Shown here one piece after another: positions 24,680 to 33,319 of a DNA stretch of 64,000 bases. Source of the stretch: Arboricoccus pini (GTDB taxonomy: Bacteria; Pseudomonadota; Alphaproteobacteria; Geminicoccales; Geminicoccaceae); the NCBI RefSeq assembly GCF_900187945.1, contig NZ_FYEH01000004.1, forward strand, positions 186,001 to 250,000. Reading direction: 5' to 3'. Below the pieces are notes generated by a model, which was given only the letters and a program-made list of their open reading frames with translations, did no database searches and was not told where the DNA came from. Position 1 is the stretch's first letter. Every line of letters begins with the position of its first letter. A program made the translations under genes and the position numbers.

Positions 24680-24847
24680 TCAGCCTCGCCGACGCTGGAC
24701 CGGAACGGTCGCCAGCACGGAGCGACGCGCTGGCCATTCGCCATATTTACGCTCAAATTCCCTGGTCATCCAGCGAGCATAAGCAAGCCCGATCACTCCC
24801 ATGGCCAGTACGACCGTCGGCACTCCGTAACCAAACCATGGATCCAT
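24680..24847 (-). CDS. 55-residue single-helix membrane protein
   Basis: This is a very short gene. Translation gives MDPWFGYGVPTVVLAMG followed by VIGLAYARWMTREFERKYG, then a basic tail ending PVQRRRG and TGA. One transmembrane helix near residues 8-24 and a charged cytoplasmic tail are evident. GAGGA, the last codons of the upstream gene, lies 6-7 nt before ATG 24847. A second in-frame ATG at 24853 overlaps the upstream TGA (ATGA). The coupling makes it the third member of a small-protein operon. The function is unknown. Confidence 0.6.
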   Translation of the reverse strand: MDPWFGYGVPTVVLAMGVIGLAYARWMTREFERKYGEWPARRSVLATVPVQRRRG

Positions 24848-24849
24848 GT

Positions 24850-25110
24850 TCATTCCTCGCTTTCCAGTCGGCCCAGGACCAGCTGTCCCATTATATGTAA
24901 GGCGATTGCCGCGAGAAGCCAGAGCATTGTGAAGCGATCGACGTGAATCTCATGCATCTGGCTAAGGGGAACGAACAAGCCCGCCGCAAACATGGCCACC
25001 GCCCCATTATTTAGCAGCGCCGAAAGGAGCTTCAAGCGTTCGTTGATACGCCGTGCCGCACGCCGGCGCCGGACTCCCAGCACTACCTCGTCTTCCTCGC
25101 GAGAAGCCAT
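24850..25110 (-). CDS. Small two-helix membrane protein, hypothetical
   Basis: The 86-residue product has a basic N-terminus (RRRRAARRINER), a hydrophobic span LLNNGAVAMFAAGLFVPL, a short His-containing loop and a second span MLWLLAAIALHIMGQLVLG, so it should be an inner-membrane hairpin with both ends in the cytoplasm. No family is recognised. It starts 18 bp after the stop of the CopG-like gene, and its own stop is overlapped by the 55-residue gene, forming a compact operon. Its ribosome site is poor. Confidence 0.65.
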   Translation of the reverse strand: MASREEDEVVLGVRRRRAARRINERLKLLSALLNNGAVAMFAAGLFVPLSQMHEIHVDRFTMLWLLAAIALHIMGQLVLGRLESEE

Positions 25111-25128
25111 TCGTGGCGCAGGCTCGCC

Positions 25129-25506
25129 CTAGGACCGTTGACCCATTGCCGACGATGCACCAACCGCTGTTAGCTCGATCAGCGTCTCCAGCCGGGCCGT
25201 GCGCCGCTCGAGAGCAAGATAGCGTTCCTCGGTTCGCCGCAGGCGTGCCAGCAGCGAATCAAGGCTGGGCCGCGCCTCCCGCTCACCGCCCTCGCGTTGC
25301 CCGCCATCTGTCGCCGCGCGCACGATGGCGGAAGCGTCGGTCTGGTCGAGCTTCTCCAGTTGATCTTCGAGCCGAATCACATAGAGAATGGCGCGTCGCA
25401 GATAATCCGCAATCGGCACCCCTTCCCGCCGCGCGCTCTCCTCCAGCGATACTTTTTCCTCTCGGCTCAGCAGGATCTCGACCGAAACGAACTCGGATTC
25501 AGCCAT
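25129..25506 (-). CDS. Hypothetical protein with RHH-like N-terminus and coiled-coil C-terminus
   Basis: In this 125-residue protein, the N-terminal segment SVEILLSREEKVSLEESARR, followed by GVPIADYLRRAIL, resembles a ribbon-helix-helix (CopG-like) DNA-binding fold. Residues ~85-118 are strongly coiled-coil (LLARLRRTEERYLALERR). No toxin gene is adjacent, so an antitoxin role is not supported. GGAG precedes ATG 25506. It lies 39 bp after the M16 peptidase stop and leads the two small membrane-protein genes. Confidence 0.65.
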   Translation of the reverse strand: MAESEFVSVEILLSREEKVSLEESARREGVPIADYLRRAILYVIRLEDQLEKLDQTDASAIVRAATDGGQREGGEREARPSLDSLLARLRRTEERYLALERRTARLETLIELTAVGASSAMGQRS

Positions 25507-25545
25507 GGCGATCGCTCCGATGCGAGTGAAAAGCTTGGCCCGGCA

Positions 25546-26817
25546 TCAAGATGCCAATCGATGCAGGTTGATTGGGGGAAGATCCTTGAGCGGCCCTACC
25601 GCCGCCACGGTTGTCGAGCTGCCGGAAAACAGACGCTGGCCCACACGCCGGATCGCCGCCTCGTCCACAGCGTCCACGAGGGCGATCAATTCGGCCGCGT
25701 CCTTGCGTCGCCCGAAGCTCAGCAACTGGCGGGCCGTATCATCGGTGACGTTGTAAGCACCCTCCAAGGCCATCAGCAGGCTGGCCTTGAGCTGGGCTCG
25801 CGCCCGCGCGATCTCCCCGGCACGCGGGTCGGCGATAAACTTGGCAGCTTCCGCTTCGACTACTTGAAACAACTCCGGCACCGCGCCCGGATCCGTGCCC
25901 GCATAGACGCCGAAAATTCCAGTATCTTCATAGGCTGCCGCAAATGAGAAAACGGAATAGCAAAGACCGCGATTCTCACGAACTTCCTGAAAGAGACGCG
26001 AGGACATGCCGCCGCCCAGGGCTGCTGAGAAGACCTGAAGGGCAAAATAGTCAGGATCGTCGTGGCCGAATGCCTCGACGCCCACAACGACATGCGCCTG
26101 CTCGAGATCCTTGCGGGGCTCCAGCTTGATCCCGCCCACGTAAGTAGCGCGCGGCGGGCGCACCGCGGTGGCGGACTTTGCCGGCAGATCGGTGAAGAGC
26201 TTCGCACCTAGATCGACGAGAGCTTCATGATCGACCTTGCCACCAGCCGCCAAGATCATGCGGGAGGGGCTATAATGGGCGCGCATATAGCCAAGCACGG
26301 TGTCCCGCGTCATGCCACCGACGATTTCCTCCGGGCCCAGGATCGACCGGCCGAGCGGCTGATCGGGATAGGCTGCCTCCTGGAAAACGTCGAAGACCCA
26401 GTCATCGGGCGTATCCCGTGCCTGCCCGATCTCCTGCAGGATCACCTCCCGTTCTTTCTCGAGCTCGCCTTCATCCAAGGTCGAGTTCTGCAGAATATCC
26501 GAGATCAGGTCAGCGGCGAGTGGCACATCAGAGCCGAGGATACGCGCATAGAAGGCCGTATGCTCACGCGAGGTGTAGGCATTAACCGAGCCCCCCACAT
26601 CCTCTATCTCCTCGGCCAGACCGCGCGCGCTACGTCTCCGCGTGCCTTTGAAGGCCATGTGTTCGAGGAGATGCGCCACGCCGTTGACGTTGGCTTCCTC
26701 GTAACGCGCGCCGACATCGACCCATACGCCCAGGCAGGTCGTCTCAAGGTTGGGCATGGATTCGCTCGCCACGCGCATGCCGTTATCGAGTTCCGTCAGC
26801 TTGAACATGCTGCTCAT
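25546..26817 (-). CDS. M16 family zinc metalloprotease (processing-peptidase-like)
   Basis: The 423-residue protein has the inverted zinc motif HLLEH (His49-x2-Glu52-His53) in a setting like mitochondrial processing peptidase beta and the bacterial YmxG proteins: GVWVDVGARYE, then HMAFKGT. The downstream Glu ligand is expected in the EREVILQEI segment near residue 129. It is probably cytoplasmic, since no signal peptide is seen. It is coupled to thrC by a 4-nt ATGA overlap, an order common in alphaproteobacteria. Its natural substrate is unknown. Confidence 0.92.
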   Translation of the reverse strand: MSSMFKLTELDNGMRVASESMPNLETTCLGVWVDVGARYEEANVNGVAHLLEHMAFKGTRRRSARGLAEEIEDVGGSVNAYTSREHTAFYARILGSDVPLAADLISDILQNSTLDEGELEKEREVILQEIGQARDTPDDWVFDVFQEAAYPDQPLGRSILGPEEIVGGMTRDTVLGYMRAHYSPSRMILAAGGKVDHEALVDLGAKLFTDLPAKSATAVRPPRATYVGGIKLEPRKDLEQAHVVVGVEAFGHDDPDYFALQVFSAALGGGMSSRLFQEVRENRGLCYSVFSFAAAYEDTGIFGVYAGTDPGAVPELFQVVEAEAAKFIADPRAGEIARARAQLKASLLMALEGAYNVTDDTARQLLSFGRRKDAAELIALVDAVDEAAIRRVGQRLFSGSSTTVAAVGPLKDLPPINLHRLAS

Positions 26818-28214
26818 GAAATCGAAAATCTTTCGGTGATGAGCGTCTCGACCTCGCGCAGGTCGTTGCCCGCCGTGACCGTACTCTCGGGAAGATCCAT
26901 CAAGTGAGCGTATCGCGGCGGTAATGCCGGGTGGATCCCTGATGCCGTGGCGACCGCGTCCGGGAACTTGGCCGGATGGGCTGTCGATAAGCTGATCATC
27001 GGCACGCCTTTGGGCGGCATGTGCAGCTCAGCGACGTGGAGTGCGACGGCCGTGTGCGGATCGACGAGCTCGCCTGTGCGCTCATGCGTGTTGGCAATCA
27101 TAGCCGCCGTAGCCCGCTCGCTGGCGCTGCCGCCCTTCATAAAGGTGGAAACGCGCTCGAGGCTGCCATGGTCGACCTCGAATTCGCCGCTTTGGGCAAA
27201 GCTTGCCATGCGTCGCCGCACGCCGCCTGCATCATTCCCTTCGAGGTCAAGCAGCAAGCGTTCGAAGTTGCTGGCCACCTGAATATCCATCGAGGGACTC
27301 ATCGTTGGCACGACGCCATCCTTCGCATAGACCCCGCCTTCGAAAAAGCGCGCCAGGATGTCGTTGGCGTTCGTTGCAACTGTCAGCTGTTCGATCGGCA
27401 GGCCCATCTGCCTCGCGGCCCACCCCGCATAGACATTGCCGAAATTCCCGGTCGGCACGCAAAACGCCGAAGGGCGATCGGGCGCCCCCAATCGCAACGC
27501 AGCCCAGAAATAATAGACGCTCTGTGCCGCGATGCGGGCCCAGTTGATCGAATTCACAGCCGACATGTTGATCCGCGTGCGGAACGGCTGATCCGCAAAC
27601 ATCGCCTTCACGAGGTCCTGACAATCGTCGAACGTCCCGGCAAGCGCGATGTTTAGAACATTATCCGCCAGGATCGTCGTCATCTGCCGGCGCTGGACCG
27701 GCGAGATTCGCCCCTCCGGATGCAACATCGCCACCCTGACCTGCGATTTGCCGGCAAAGGCCTGGACGGCGGCGGCACCGGTATCACCCGACGTCGCGCC
27801 AACGATGGTGATCGTCTCGCCGCGCCGCGTGAGCACCCGATCAAACATTTCCGCCAGCAATTGCATGGCGAAGTCCTTGAAGGCCAGGGTCGGCCCGTGG
27901 AACAGTTCAAGCAGCCAGAGATCGGTATCCAGCTGTTTTAACGGCGCCACTGCCGGATGATCGAATCTCCCATAAACAGCCGAGGCCATCTCCAGAAGGT
28001 CGGCACGCGTAAAGCAGCCCTCGGTGAAGGGGGCCAGCACCTCGGCCGCCAGTTCGGGATAGGTCATCGCCCGCATCCGCCGAAGGTCGGCGGCTGAAAA
28101 GCGTGGCCACGCAGCGGGAACGAACAATCCGCCATCCTCGGCCAGGCCGGCAAGGAGCACGCTCTCGAAATCGCGACCGTCGATCCCGCCGCGCGTGCTC
28201 TTGTATCCTGTCAT
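26814..28214 (-). CDS. thrC: Threonine synthase
   Basis: ThrC converts O-phosphohomoserine to threonine with PLP. The 466-residue protein shows the PLP-lysine motif in LAFKDFAMQ near residue 113, the phosphate-binding ATSGDTGAAA loop, and the class-typical YKSTRGG N-terminus. NFGNVYAGW and the C-terminal TAHPAKFPDA are also characteristic of the longer proteobacterial/yeast form. It follows the M32 carboxypeptidase by 13 bp, and its stop overlaps the M16 peptidase start. Confidence 0.95.
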   Translation of the reverse strand: MTGYKSTRGGIDGRDFESVLLAGLAEDGGLFVPAAWPRFSAADLRRMRAMTYPELAAEVLAPFTEGCFTRADLLEMASAVYGRFDHPAVAPLKQLDTDLWLLELFHGPTLAFKDFAMQLLAEMFDRVLTRRGETITIVGATSGDTGAAAVQAFAGKSQVRVAMLHPEGRISPVQRRQMTTILADNVLNIALAGTFDDCQDLVKAMFADQPFRTRINMSAVNSINWARIAAQSVYYFWAALRLGAPDRPSAFCVPTGNFGNVYAGWAARQMGLPIEQLTVATNANDILARFFEGGVYAKDGVVPTMSPSMDIQVASNFERLLLDLEGNDAGGVRRRMASFAQSGEFEVDHGSLERVSTFMKGGSASERATAAMIANTHERTGELVDPHTAVALHVAELHMPPKGVPMISLSTAHPAKFPDAVATASGIHPALPPRYAHLMDLPESTVTAGNDLREVETLITERFSIS

Positions 28215-28227
28215 CGAAAAACTCGCG

Positions 28228-29706
28228 TCAATTCAAGTAGCGTCCGCGGAGGTGCGACAGGAAGGCATCCGCCGTCAAGGGCGCACCTGTCGCCTGCTCG
28301 ACAAGACAGCCTATTGGTAACCTGGAGCCTTGGCTGTGCACCTTCTCCCGCAACCAGCCGACTAAGGGGCCAAACTCCCCTGCCGACAGCTTGTCGTCCA
28401 GGGACGGAATAGCTGCCTGGGCGGTGGTAAAGAGCTGCGCTGCCAAAAGCGCGCCCAGCGTATAACAGGGGAAATAACCGAACGCTCCAGACGGCCAGTG
28501 AATGTCCTGGAGGCAGCCGCGCGCATGATCCGGGGGCACAATGCCCAAAAGCTCCTTCATGCCCTCATTCCAGGCGCCAGGCAGATCTGCCACTCGAAGG
28601 TCGCCATTCACCATGGCGCGCTCGAGACGATGTCGCAGGACGATATGGAGCGGATAGGTGATCTCGTCGGCATCGACGCGGATATAGCCAGGCTCCACAT
28701 ACCGATAGATCAGCCGCAAATTCTCGGGCGTAAGGGCTGGCTGCTGCCCGAACGCGGCCTCGAGCCTCGGCGCCAGATAGGCGATGAAGCCCGGCGATTT
28801 GCAAGCCTGCATCTCGATCAACAAGCTCTGGCTTTCATGTACCGCCATGCCTCGGGCGCTGCCCACCGGCTGAGCCCGGTAGGCGGCCGGCAGATTGCGC
28901 TCGTAGAGCGCATGACCTGTCTCATGCAGGATGCCCATGACCGCTGAGACCAGTTCATCCTCGCGGTATCGCGTCGTAATGCGGATATCGTCGGGTGTAC
29001 CGCCGCAGAAGGGGTGCTGGCTTTCATCCAGGCGGCCATGGGAAAAATCGAAGCCCAAGGTCTCCATAAGTTGCCTGCCCAACGCCTTTTGCGCCGTCGT
29101 CGGGAAAGGTCCGACAGGTGTCAGAGGCCGCCCCTGCCGCCCGCGAACCTCCCCAAGGATATCGGGCAGCGCCGCGCGCAACTGGGTGAACAAGGGCTCG
29201 ATCGCCGCGTCGCGCAGATCGGGCTGAAAACCATCCAGGAGAGCATCGTAGACTGGCAGATCCAGCGCCTGGCCAATCTGCCGGCCCGATTCCGCCGTCA
29301 GCTTTACGATCTCCTCGAGCTTGGGCCGAAGGAGCTCGAAATCCGACTTGGCCCTGGCTTCCCGCCATGCCATCTCGGTGATGGTCTCGGCACGCGTCAT
29401 CGCCTCGACAAGCTTGGGGTCGAGTGCCCGGGCCCGCTCATATCGACGCTTGGCCTCACGAATATTGGCCCTGGCCCAATCATCCAGATCGCCCTCGCCA
29501 GCCGCCCCCTCGATCGCCTCGCCGGTAGCCGTGTCAACCAGTATCTCGTGGGCCAGGCCGCTCAGAGCCGCCATTTGCTCGCCGCGTTCATCAACGGCGC
29601 CCGATGGCATGATGACCTGCGCATCCCAGGAGAGGATGGCAGCCACGCCCTCTATGTCATGGATGCGCTTAAAGCGTGTTTCGAGCGCCGCGTAGTGCTT
29701 CCCCAC
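28228..29706 (-). CDS. Carboxypeptidase Taq (M32) metalloprotease
   Basis: This 492-residue M32 carboxypeptidase is cytosolic and zinc-dependent. The HETGH zinc motif is near residues 261-265, with a downstream Glu ligand expected in AVHESQSLLIEMQ, the M32-specific HESQS segment. DDIRITTRY, which precedes the zinc site, is also typical. ATG 29706 gives the usual N-terminus (YAALETRFKRIHDIE) but overlaps the end of the heme A synthase gene by 38 nt; no closer start preserves the N-terminal helix. Its role is peptide turnover. Confidence 0.92.
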   Translation of the reverse strand: MGKHYAALETRFKRIHDIEGVAAILSWDAQVIMPSGAVDERGEQMAALSGLAHEILVDTATGEAIEGAAGEGDLDDWARANIREAKRRYERARALDPKLVEAMTRAETITEMAWREARAKSDFELLRPKLEEIVKLTAESGRQIGQALDLPVYDALLDGFQPDLRDAAIEPLFTQLRAALPDILGEVRGRQGRPLTPVGPFPTTAQKALGRQLMETLGFDFSHGRLDESQHPFCGGTPDDIRITTRYREDELVSAVMGILHETGHALYERNLPAAYRAQPVGSARGMAVHESQSLLIEMQACKSPGFIAYLAPRLEAAFGQQPALTPENLRLIYRYVEPGYIRVDADEITYPLHIVLRHRLERAMVNGDLRVADLPGAWNEGMKELLGIVPPDHARGCLQDIHWPSGAFGYFPCYTLGALLAAQLFTTAQAAIPSLDDKLSAGEFGPLVGWLREKVHSQGSRLPIGCLVEQATGAPLTADAFLSHLRGRYLN

Positions 29707-30655
29707 TCAGGTTCCCCAAGCTGCGAGCTAGATGGTCGACATCAAGATTGTCAGCCGCAAAGACGCTTCGCCATAGCAGCAATGTGACCACCGCGAAAAT
29801 GATCGTCCCCACGATCTCGTGCAGGAGCGCTATCGCGATCGGATCGAGCAGAAAGATCAGGACGGCGCCGATCAATATCTGCAGGACTGCAAGGCCGAAG
29901 GCGAGGCTGCCTAGATGAGTGACAGACGCATCGGCGTTTCGTGTAGCCATGAACAAGACCAGGATGGCGATCGCCGTGATCGCCGCCAGGACACGGTGGG
30001 CCATGTGCAGGAATACCAGCCAATCGCTCAGGTCCGGCAACAATCCTTCACCACCGCAAAACGGCCAGCTTGTACAGGCGAGCGATGCACCACTCTTCGC
30101 GACCATGGCCGCCGACATCATCGCCACCAGCACAGTGATCCAGCTCAACGCCGCTATCTGGGGGGTATGGATAGCTGCCCCGATAAGATGCGCCGGCTTT
30201 CGCGACCGCTCGAAAAGCCAGAAAATGACGGTCAGGAGCAAGAGGGCGTTGCCAAGATGAATGGCGACCGACCAGGGGCTGTTCTGATCAAGCACGGTCA
30301 CCCCGCCCAGGGCTGCCTGAATGACGAGAAGCAGAATCATCAAGCCCGCTGCGCGGCCGGCATGGGCAATCTTGCGGCGCTGGGTGACGGCAAGAACCGC
30401 CACCACCAGCAGCAAAGGCCCAAGGAACGTGCCGGCGATCAGGCGGTGAGTCCATTCCAGCATGACCTGCCAGTAGAAATAGCCCGTCGGCGGTAGTGAG
30501 GCAAAATCTCCGGGTGTCAGCACCATATGGCCATAACAGGTTGGCCAGTCGGGGCATGAAAGTCCTGAATTCGTCCTACGAACGACCGCGCCCAGCACGA
30601 TCAGTGCCATGGTCAGGAGGCCAGCTATTCCCGACGTCCAACGAAGTGCCTTCAA
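29669..30655 (-). CDS. ctaA: Heme A synthase (CtaA/COX15), cysteine-pair type
   Basis: This inner-membrane enzyme oxidises the C8 methyl of heme O to give heme A for aa3 oxidase. It has 328 residues and eight predicted helices in two similar halves. Heme-ligand histidines fall in LEWTHR (His70), VAIHLGN (His133), LHMAHR (~217-220) and LLHEIVG. Cysteine pairs are present in both halves, C34-x5-C40 (SCPDWPTC) and C194-x5-C200 (ACTSWPFC), as in Bacillus CtaA. The best-studied alphaproteobacterial and mitochondrial enzymes lack these. It starts 1 bp after the surf1 stop. Confidence 0.9.
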   Translation of the reverse strand: MKALRWTSGIAGLLTMALIVLGAVVRRTNSGLSCPDWPTCYGHMVLTPGDFASLPPTGYFYWQVMLEWTHRLIAGTFLGPLLLVVAVLAVTQRRKIAHAGRAAGLMILLLVIQAALGGVTVLDQNSPWSVAIHLGNALLLLTVIFWLFERSRKPAHLIGAAIHTPQIAALSWITVLVAMMSAAMVAKSGASLACTSWPFCGGEGLLPDLSDWLVFLHMAHRVLAAITAIAILVLFMATRNADASVTHLGSLAFGLAVLQILIGAVLIFLLDPIAIALLHEIVGTIIFAVVTLLLWRSVFAADNLDVDHLARSLGNLSGEALRGARNTL

Positions 30656-30656
30656 C

Positions 30657-31436
30657 TCAACTGGCTCCTCTCTTGAAGCCCATCATGGTGTAAATCACAA
30701 CCAATCCCACGGCTAATCCGTACCATGTAAGCGCGTAGCCCAGATGGTTGTTGGGATAATCGATCGACAAGGATCGGGGCTGGGGCCGATTGGCGATACC
30801 CATCGGCTTGCCATCGACCGCCAGGGCCGAGCGCTGATCCACATCGACGATCACAGGCAGCAGACTCAATCCCGTGACGTCGCTCATGGCAGGAATATGC
30901 CAGTCGAACCAGCGCCGCTTGATCAAATCCGGTGAGGGCGTCAGGTAACCCGGTCGAATATCGCCCACGAATCGGGCGACACCATCGAGCGCTACCTGTC
31001 CTGCAGGCACGAAGGGCACGATGCTGGCGGGAGGCAGGTCCGTTTCGGCAAGCCAACCGAGGTCAACGAGAATAACCCGCCCGTCATCCAACAGCATGGG
31101 CACGACGAGATCACCGCCGACCAATTCGCCACGCGTGCTGACCTGGAAGCCGAAGGCGTTGCCGACGATAAAGCGGCCCGACACGGAGACGCGGCGGAAA
31201 TCGAGATCCCGCCAGTTCGGGTCTTCATCGGCCAATGCCGGGAGCGGCACCGGCTGGCCCTCGATCCCCTCCTCCGCACGCGCAATAAGATCTTCTTTCC
31301 AGTGCAGACGCTCGACCTGCCAGGTCCCCAGAGCGACCAGGGCACACAGCATCACGGCGGTCACGCAGGTCAGCGGATAGCCCGGCCGAAATCCGAATCC
31401 GCGCCCGCCACCCTTACGATCGGGAATCGAATTCAT
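30657..31436 (-). CDS. SURF1-family cytochrome oxidase assembly protein
   Basis: SURF1 (Shy1) helps load heme A into subunit I. The 259-residue protein has an N-terminal helix (YPLTCVTAVMLCALVALGTWQ, read as an anchor near residues 18-38) followed by the typical GTWQVERLHWK motif. A large periplasmic loop and a C-terminal helix (YALTWYGLAVGLVVIYTMM, near 228-248) follow. The NNHLGYALTWYGLA segment is a family hallmark. The start at ATG 31436 overlaps the DUF983 gene by 23 nt; an upstream start at 31496 would overlap more. Confidence 0.88.
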   Translation of the reverse strand: MNSIPDRKGGGRGFGFRPGYPLTCVTAVMLCALVALGTWQVERLHWKEDLIARAEEGIEGQPVPLPALADEDPNWRDLDFRRVSVSGRFIVGNAFGFQVSTRGELVGGDLVVPMLLDDGRVILVDLGWLAETDLPPASIVPFVPAGQVALDGVARFVGDIRPGYLTPSPDLIKRRWFDWHIPAMSDVTGLSLLPVIVDVDQRSALAVDGKPMGIANRPQPRSLSIDYPNNHLGYALTWYGLAVGLVVIYTMMGFKRGAS

Positions 31437-31788
31437 GCCGGCGATATCTGTACTGCAAGGCCAAAAGAAACCCCTTAAACGGGCGAATGAGTCCAATCGA
31501 AAGGAAGGCCGCCAGCGGCAGCCAAACCAGCATGTGCAGCCAGATCGGCCAGCTGTACTTCACCTCCACGATCAACGCCGGGATAAGGACGGCGAACCCG
31601 GCGATGAGGACAATGAACGCGACCGGTCCATCGCCGCTATCGTGGCCGCCCATGATTTGGCCGCAAGGCTCGCACCGCTCCCGGACGACGATGAAATGCT
31701 TGAAGATGTTGCCACAACCGCAAGCCGGGCATCGCCCGAGAAAAGCCGTCGCGGACAGCGGCACTTTCGTGCCGTTGTCGGATGACAT
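31414..31788 (-). CDS. DUF983 zinc-ribbon membrane protein
   Basis: The 124-residue product has two CxxC-like knuckles (CPACGCG and CEPCG) that should bind zinc, followed by two transmembrane helices (VAFIVLIAGFAVLIPALIV and LHMLVWLPLAAFLSIGLI). The DUF983 family regularly sits between subunit III and surf1 in alphaproteobacterial oxidase operons, so an assembly role is likely but unproven. ATG 31788 is chosen, as it lies 5 bp after the ctaE stop; the longer reading would overlap ctaE. Confidence 0.85.
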   Translation of the reverse strand: MSSDNGTKVPLSATAFLGRCPACGCGNIFKHFIVVRERCEPCGQIMGGHDSGDGPVAFIVLIAGFAVLIPALIVEVKYSWPIWLHMLVWLPLAAFLSIGLIRPFKGFLLALQYRYRRHEFDSRS

Positions 31789-31793
31789 CTCGC

Positions 31794-32660
31794 TCAGGGT
31801 CCAGTCACCGACCAGGACACCGAGCCACCCCAGACATAGATGCAAACGAAAAGGAAAAGCCAGACAACGTCGACGAAATGCCAGTACCAAGCCGCGGCCT
31901 CAAAGCCGACATGCTTCTGCGGACTGAAGGCCAGCGCGTACGCACGGAACATGCAAACGAGGAGAAACACGGTGCCAACAAAGACATGGAAGCCGTGAAA
32001 ACCCGTCGCAATATAGAATGTCGAACCGAACGTGCCGGCCTGGGGCGTCAGGCCTTCGTGCAAGGCATGTGAATATTCATAGAGCTGGAAACATGTGAAG
32101 ATCGCACCGAGCACGCAGGTAATGAGCAGCGCCTTGAAGGCGACCCTGTTATGGCCTTCCTTGACCGCATGATGGGCCCAAGTGACGGTCACGCCGGAGA
32201 GCAGCAGGATCAACGTATTGAGGAGCGGGATCTGCCAGGGGCTCAGCGGCTCCACGCCCGCCGGCGGCCAAGCCGCTGTCGCAGCCGTCGGCGGCTCGAG
32301 AGCGCTGTGAAAAAAGGCCCAGAAAAAGGCGAAGAAGAGGAGCACCTCGGAAGTGATGAAGAGCGCCATGCCCAGCCGCAGGCCGCGATTGACGACGGGT
32401 TTATGATCGCCTGCAGCGCTTTCCCGCAGCACGTCCCGCCACCAGCCAAACATGGTAAAGAGCACGCCTAGAAGGCCGATCACCGCAAGGTAAGGCCCGA
32501 CCGCACCCTTGTGCATCCACAAGGCGGCCCCTAGCAGCATCGCACCTGCCGACAGGCTACCCACAAACGGCCAGGGACTGGGCTTGAGCAGGTGATAGTC
32601 ATGATGCGGAACGTCATGCCCCGCATTGGCACCGGTCAGTACTTCAGCGCTCCCTGCCAT
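31794..32660 (-). CDS. ctaE: Cytochrome c oxidase subunit III
   Basis: Subunit III of the aa3-type oxidase (COX3) is an inner-membrane protein of seven helices that supports proton uptake and enzyme stability. The 288-residue protein shows HHDYHLLKPSPWPF, FISEVLLF-like TSEVLLFFAFFWAFFHSAL, ATGFHGFHVFVG and the terminal AAWYWHFVDVVWLFLF. It follows ctaG by 5 bp. Confidence 0.96.
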   Translation of the reverse strand: MAGSAEVLTGANAGHDVPHHDYHLLKPSPWPFVGSLSAGAMLLGAALWMHKGAVGPYLAVIGLLGVLFTMFGWWRDVLRESAAGDHKPVVNRGLRLGMALFITSEVLLFFAFFWAFFHSALEPPTAATAAWPPAGVEPLSPWQIPLLNTLILLLSGVTVTWAHHAVKEGHNRVAFKALLITCVLGAIFTCFQLYEYSHALHEGLTPQAGTFGSTFYIATGFHGFHVFVGTVFLLVCMFRAYALAFSPQKHVGFEAAAWYWHFVDVVWLFLFVCIYVWGGSVSWSVTGP

Positions 32661-32665
32661 GATCG

Positions 32666-33319
32666 TCAGCCTCCTTGGCTCTTTGCCGTCGTCACGCTCG
32701 GCGCATGAGCGCCCATCTCGTCGAGCTTCGCCTGCGCCCGCTGCTGCTGCAGCTTTTTCGTCGCCGCGGCGTCAATATAGAAGGTGTAGGACAAGGTGAT
32801 GTCACGAATGTCGCTAGCATCGGGATCGTCCAGCATCGCCGGGTCGACGAAGAACGACACAGGCATTTGTACATCCTGCCCCGGTTCGAGGGTCTGCTCA
32901 CTAAAGCAAAAGCATTGAATCTTGGAAAAATAGAGCCCTGCCTTGTCGGGCGCGACATTATAGACCGCCTGCCCAACGATTGGTTGATCGCTCATATTCT
33001 TGGCCTCGTAAAAGGCCAGCTTCTCCTCGCCCAGCGCTACCGTCACGCGACGCTGGACCGGTCGGAAGCGCCAAGGCAGATCAGGCTGCACCGATGCATC
33101 GAACGAGACCGCAACGGTATGGTTGGCAGCAGCCGAACCCGGGGCGGCCTTCGCTACCTGCGTTGTGCCTCCATATCCCGTCACCCGACAGAACATGCTG
33201 TAGAGCGTCGGCGAATAGGCGGTCAGCGCGGTCATGCCGGCGACAATCCCAACCCCGACGAGCGCCACGCGCCGGTTCTTGCGAGCGACCTCGCCCTGCC
33301 GCCTAGATGTCTGGCTCAA
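32666..33319 (-). CDS. ctaG: Cytochrome c oxidase assembly protein CtaG (Cox11)
   Basis: CtaG/Cox11 delivers copper to the CuB site of subunit I. The 217-residue protein has an N-terminal membrane anchor (~18-40) and a periplasmic Ig-like domain with the copper-binding CFCF motif (Cys136, Cys138), preceded by GLYFSKIQ and followed by MPVSFFVDP, both classic. A second anchor-proximal Cys44 (SMFCRVTGYGG) is also conserved in the family. The start is TTG at 33319, overlapping the stop of the preceding small gene (TTGA). Confidence 0.95.
   Translation of the reverse strand: MSQTSRRQGEVARKNRRVALVGVGIVAGMTALTAYSPTLYSMFCRVTGYGGTTQVAKAAPGSAAANHTVAVSFDASVQPDLPWRFRPVQRRVTVALGEEKLAFYEAKNMSDQPIVGQAVYNVAPDKAGLYFSKIQCFCFSEQTLEPGQDVQMPVSFFVDPAMLDDPDASDIRDITLSYTFYIDAAATKKLQQQRAQAKLDEMGAHAPSVTTAKSQGG

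Noticed and set aside
25129-25506. CopG-type antitoxin of a toxin-antitoxin pair
   Set aside because: The RHH-like N-terminus is suggestive, but the neighbours are a protease and small membrane proteins, not a RelE/ParE-type toxin.
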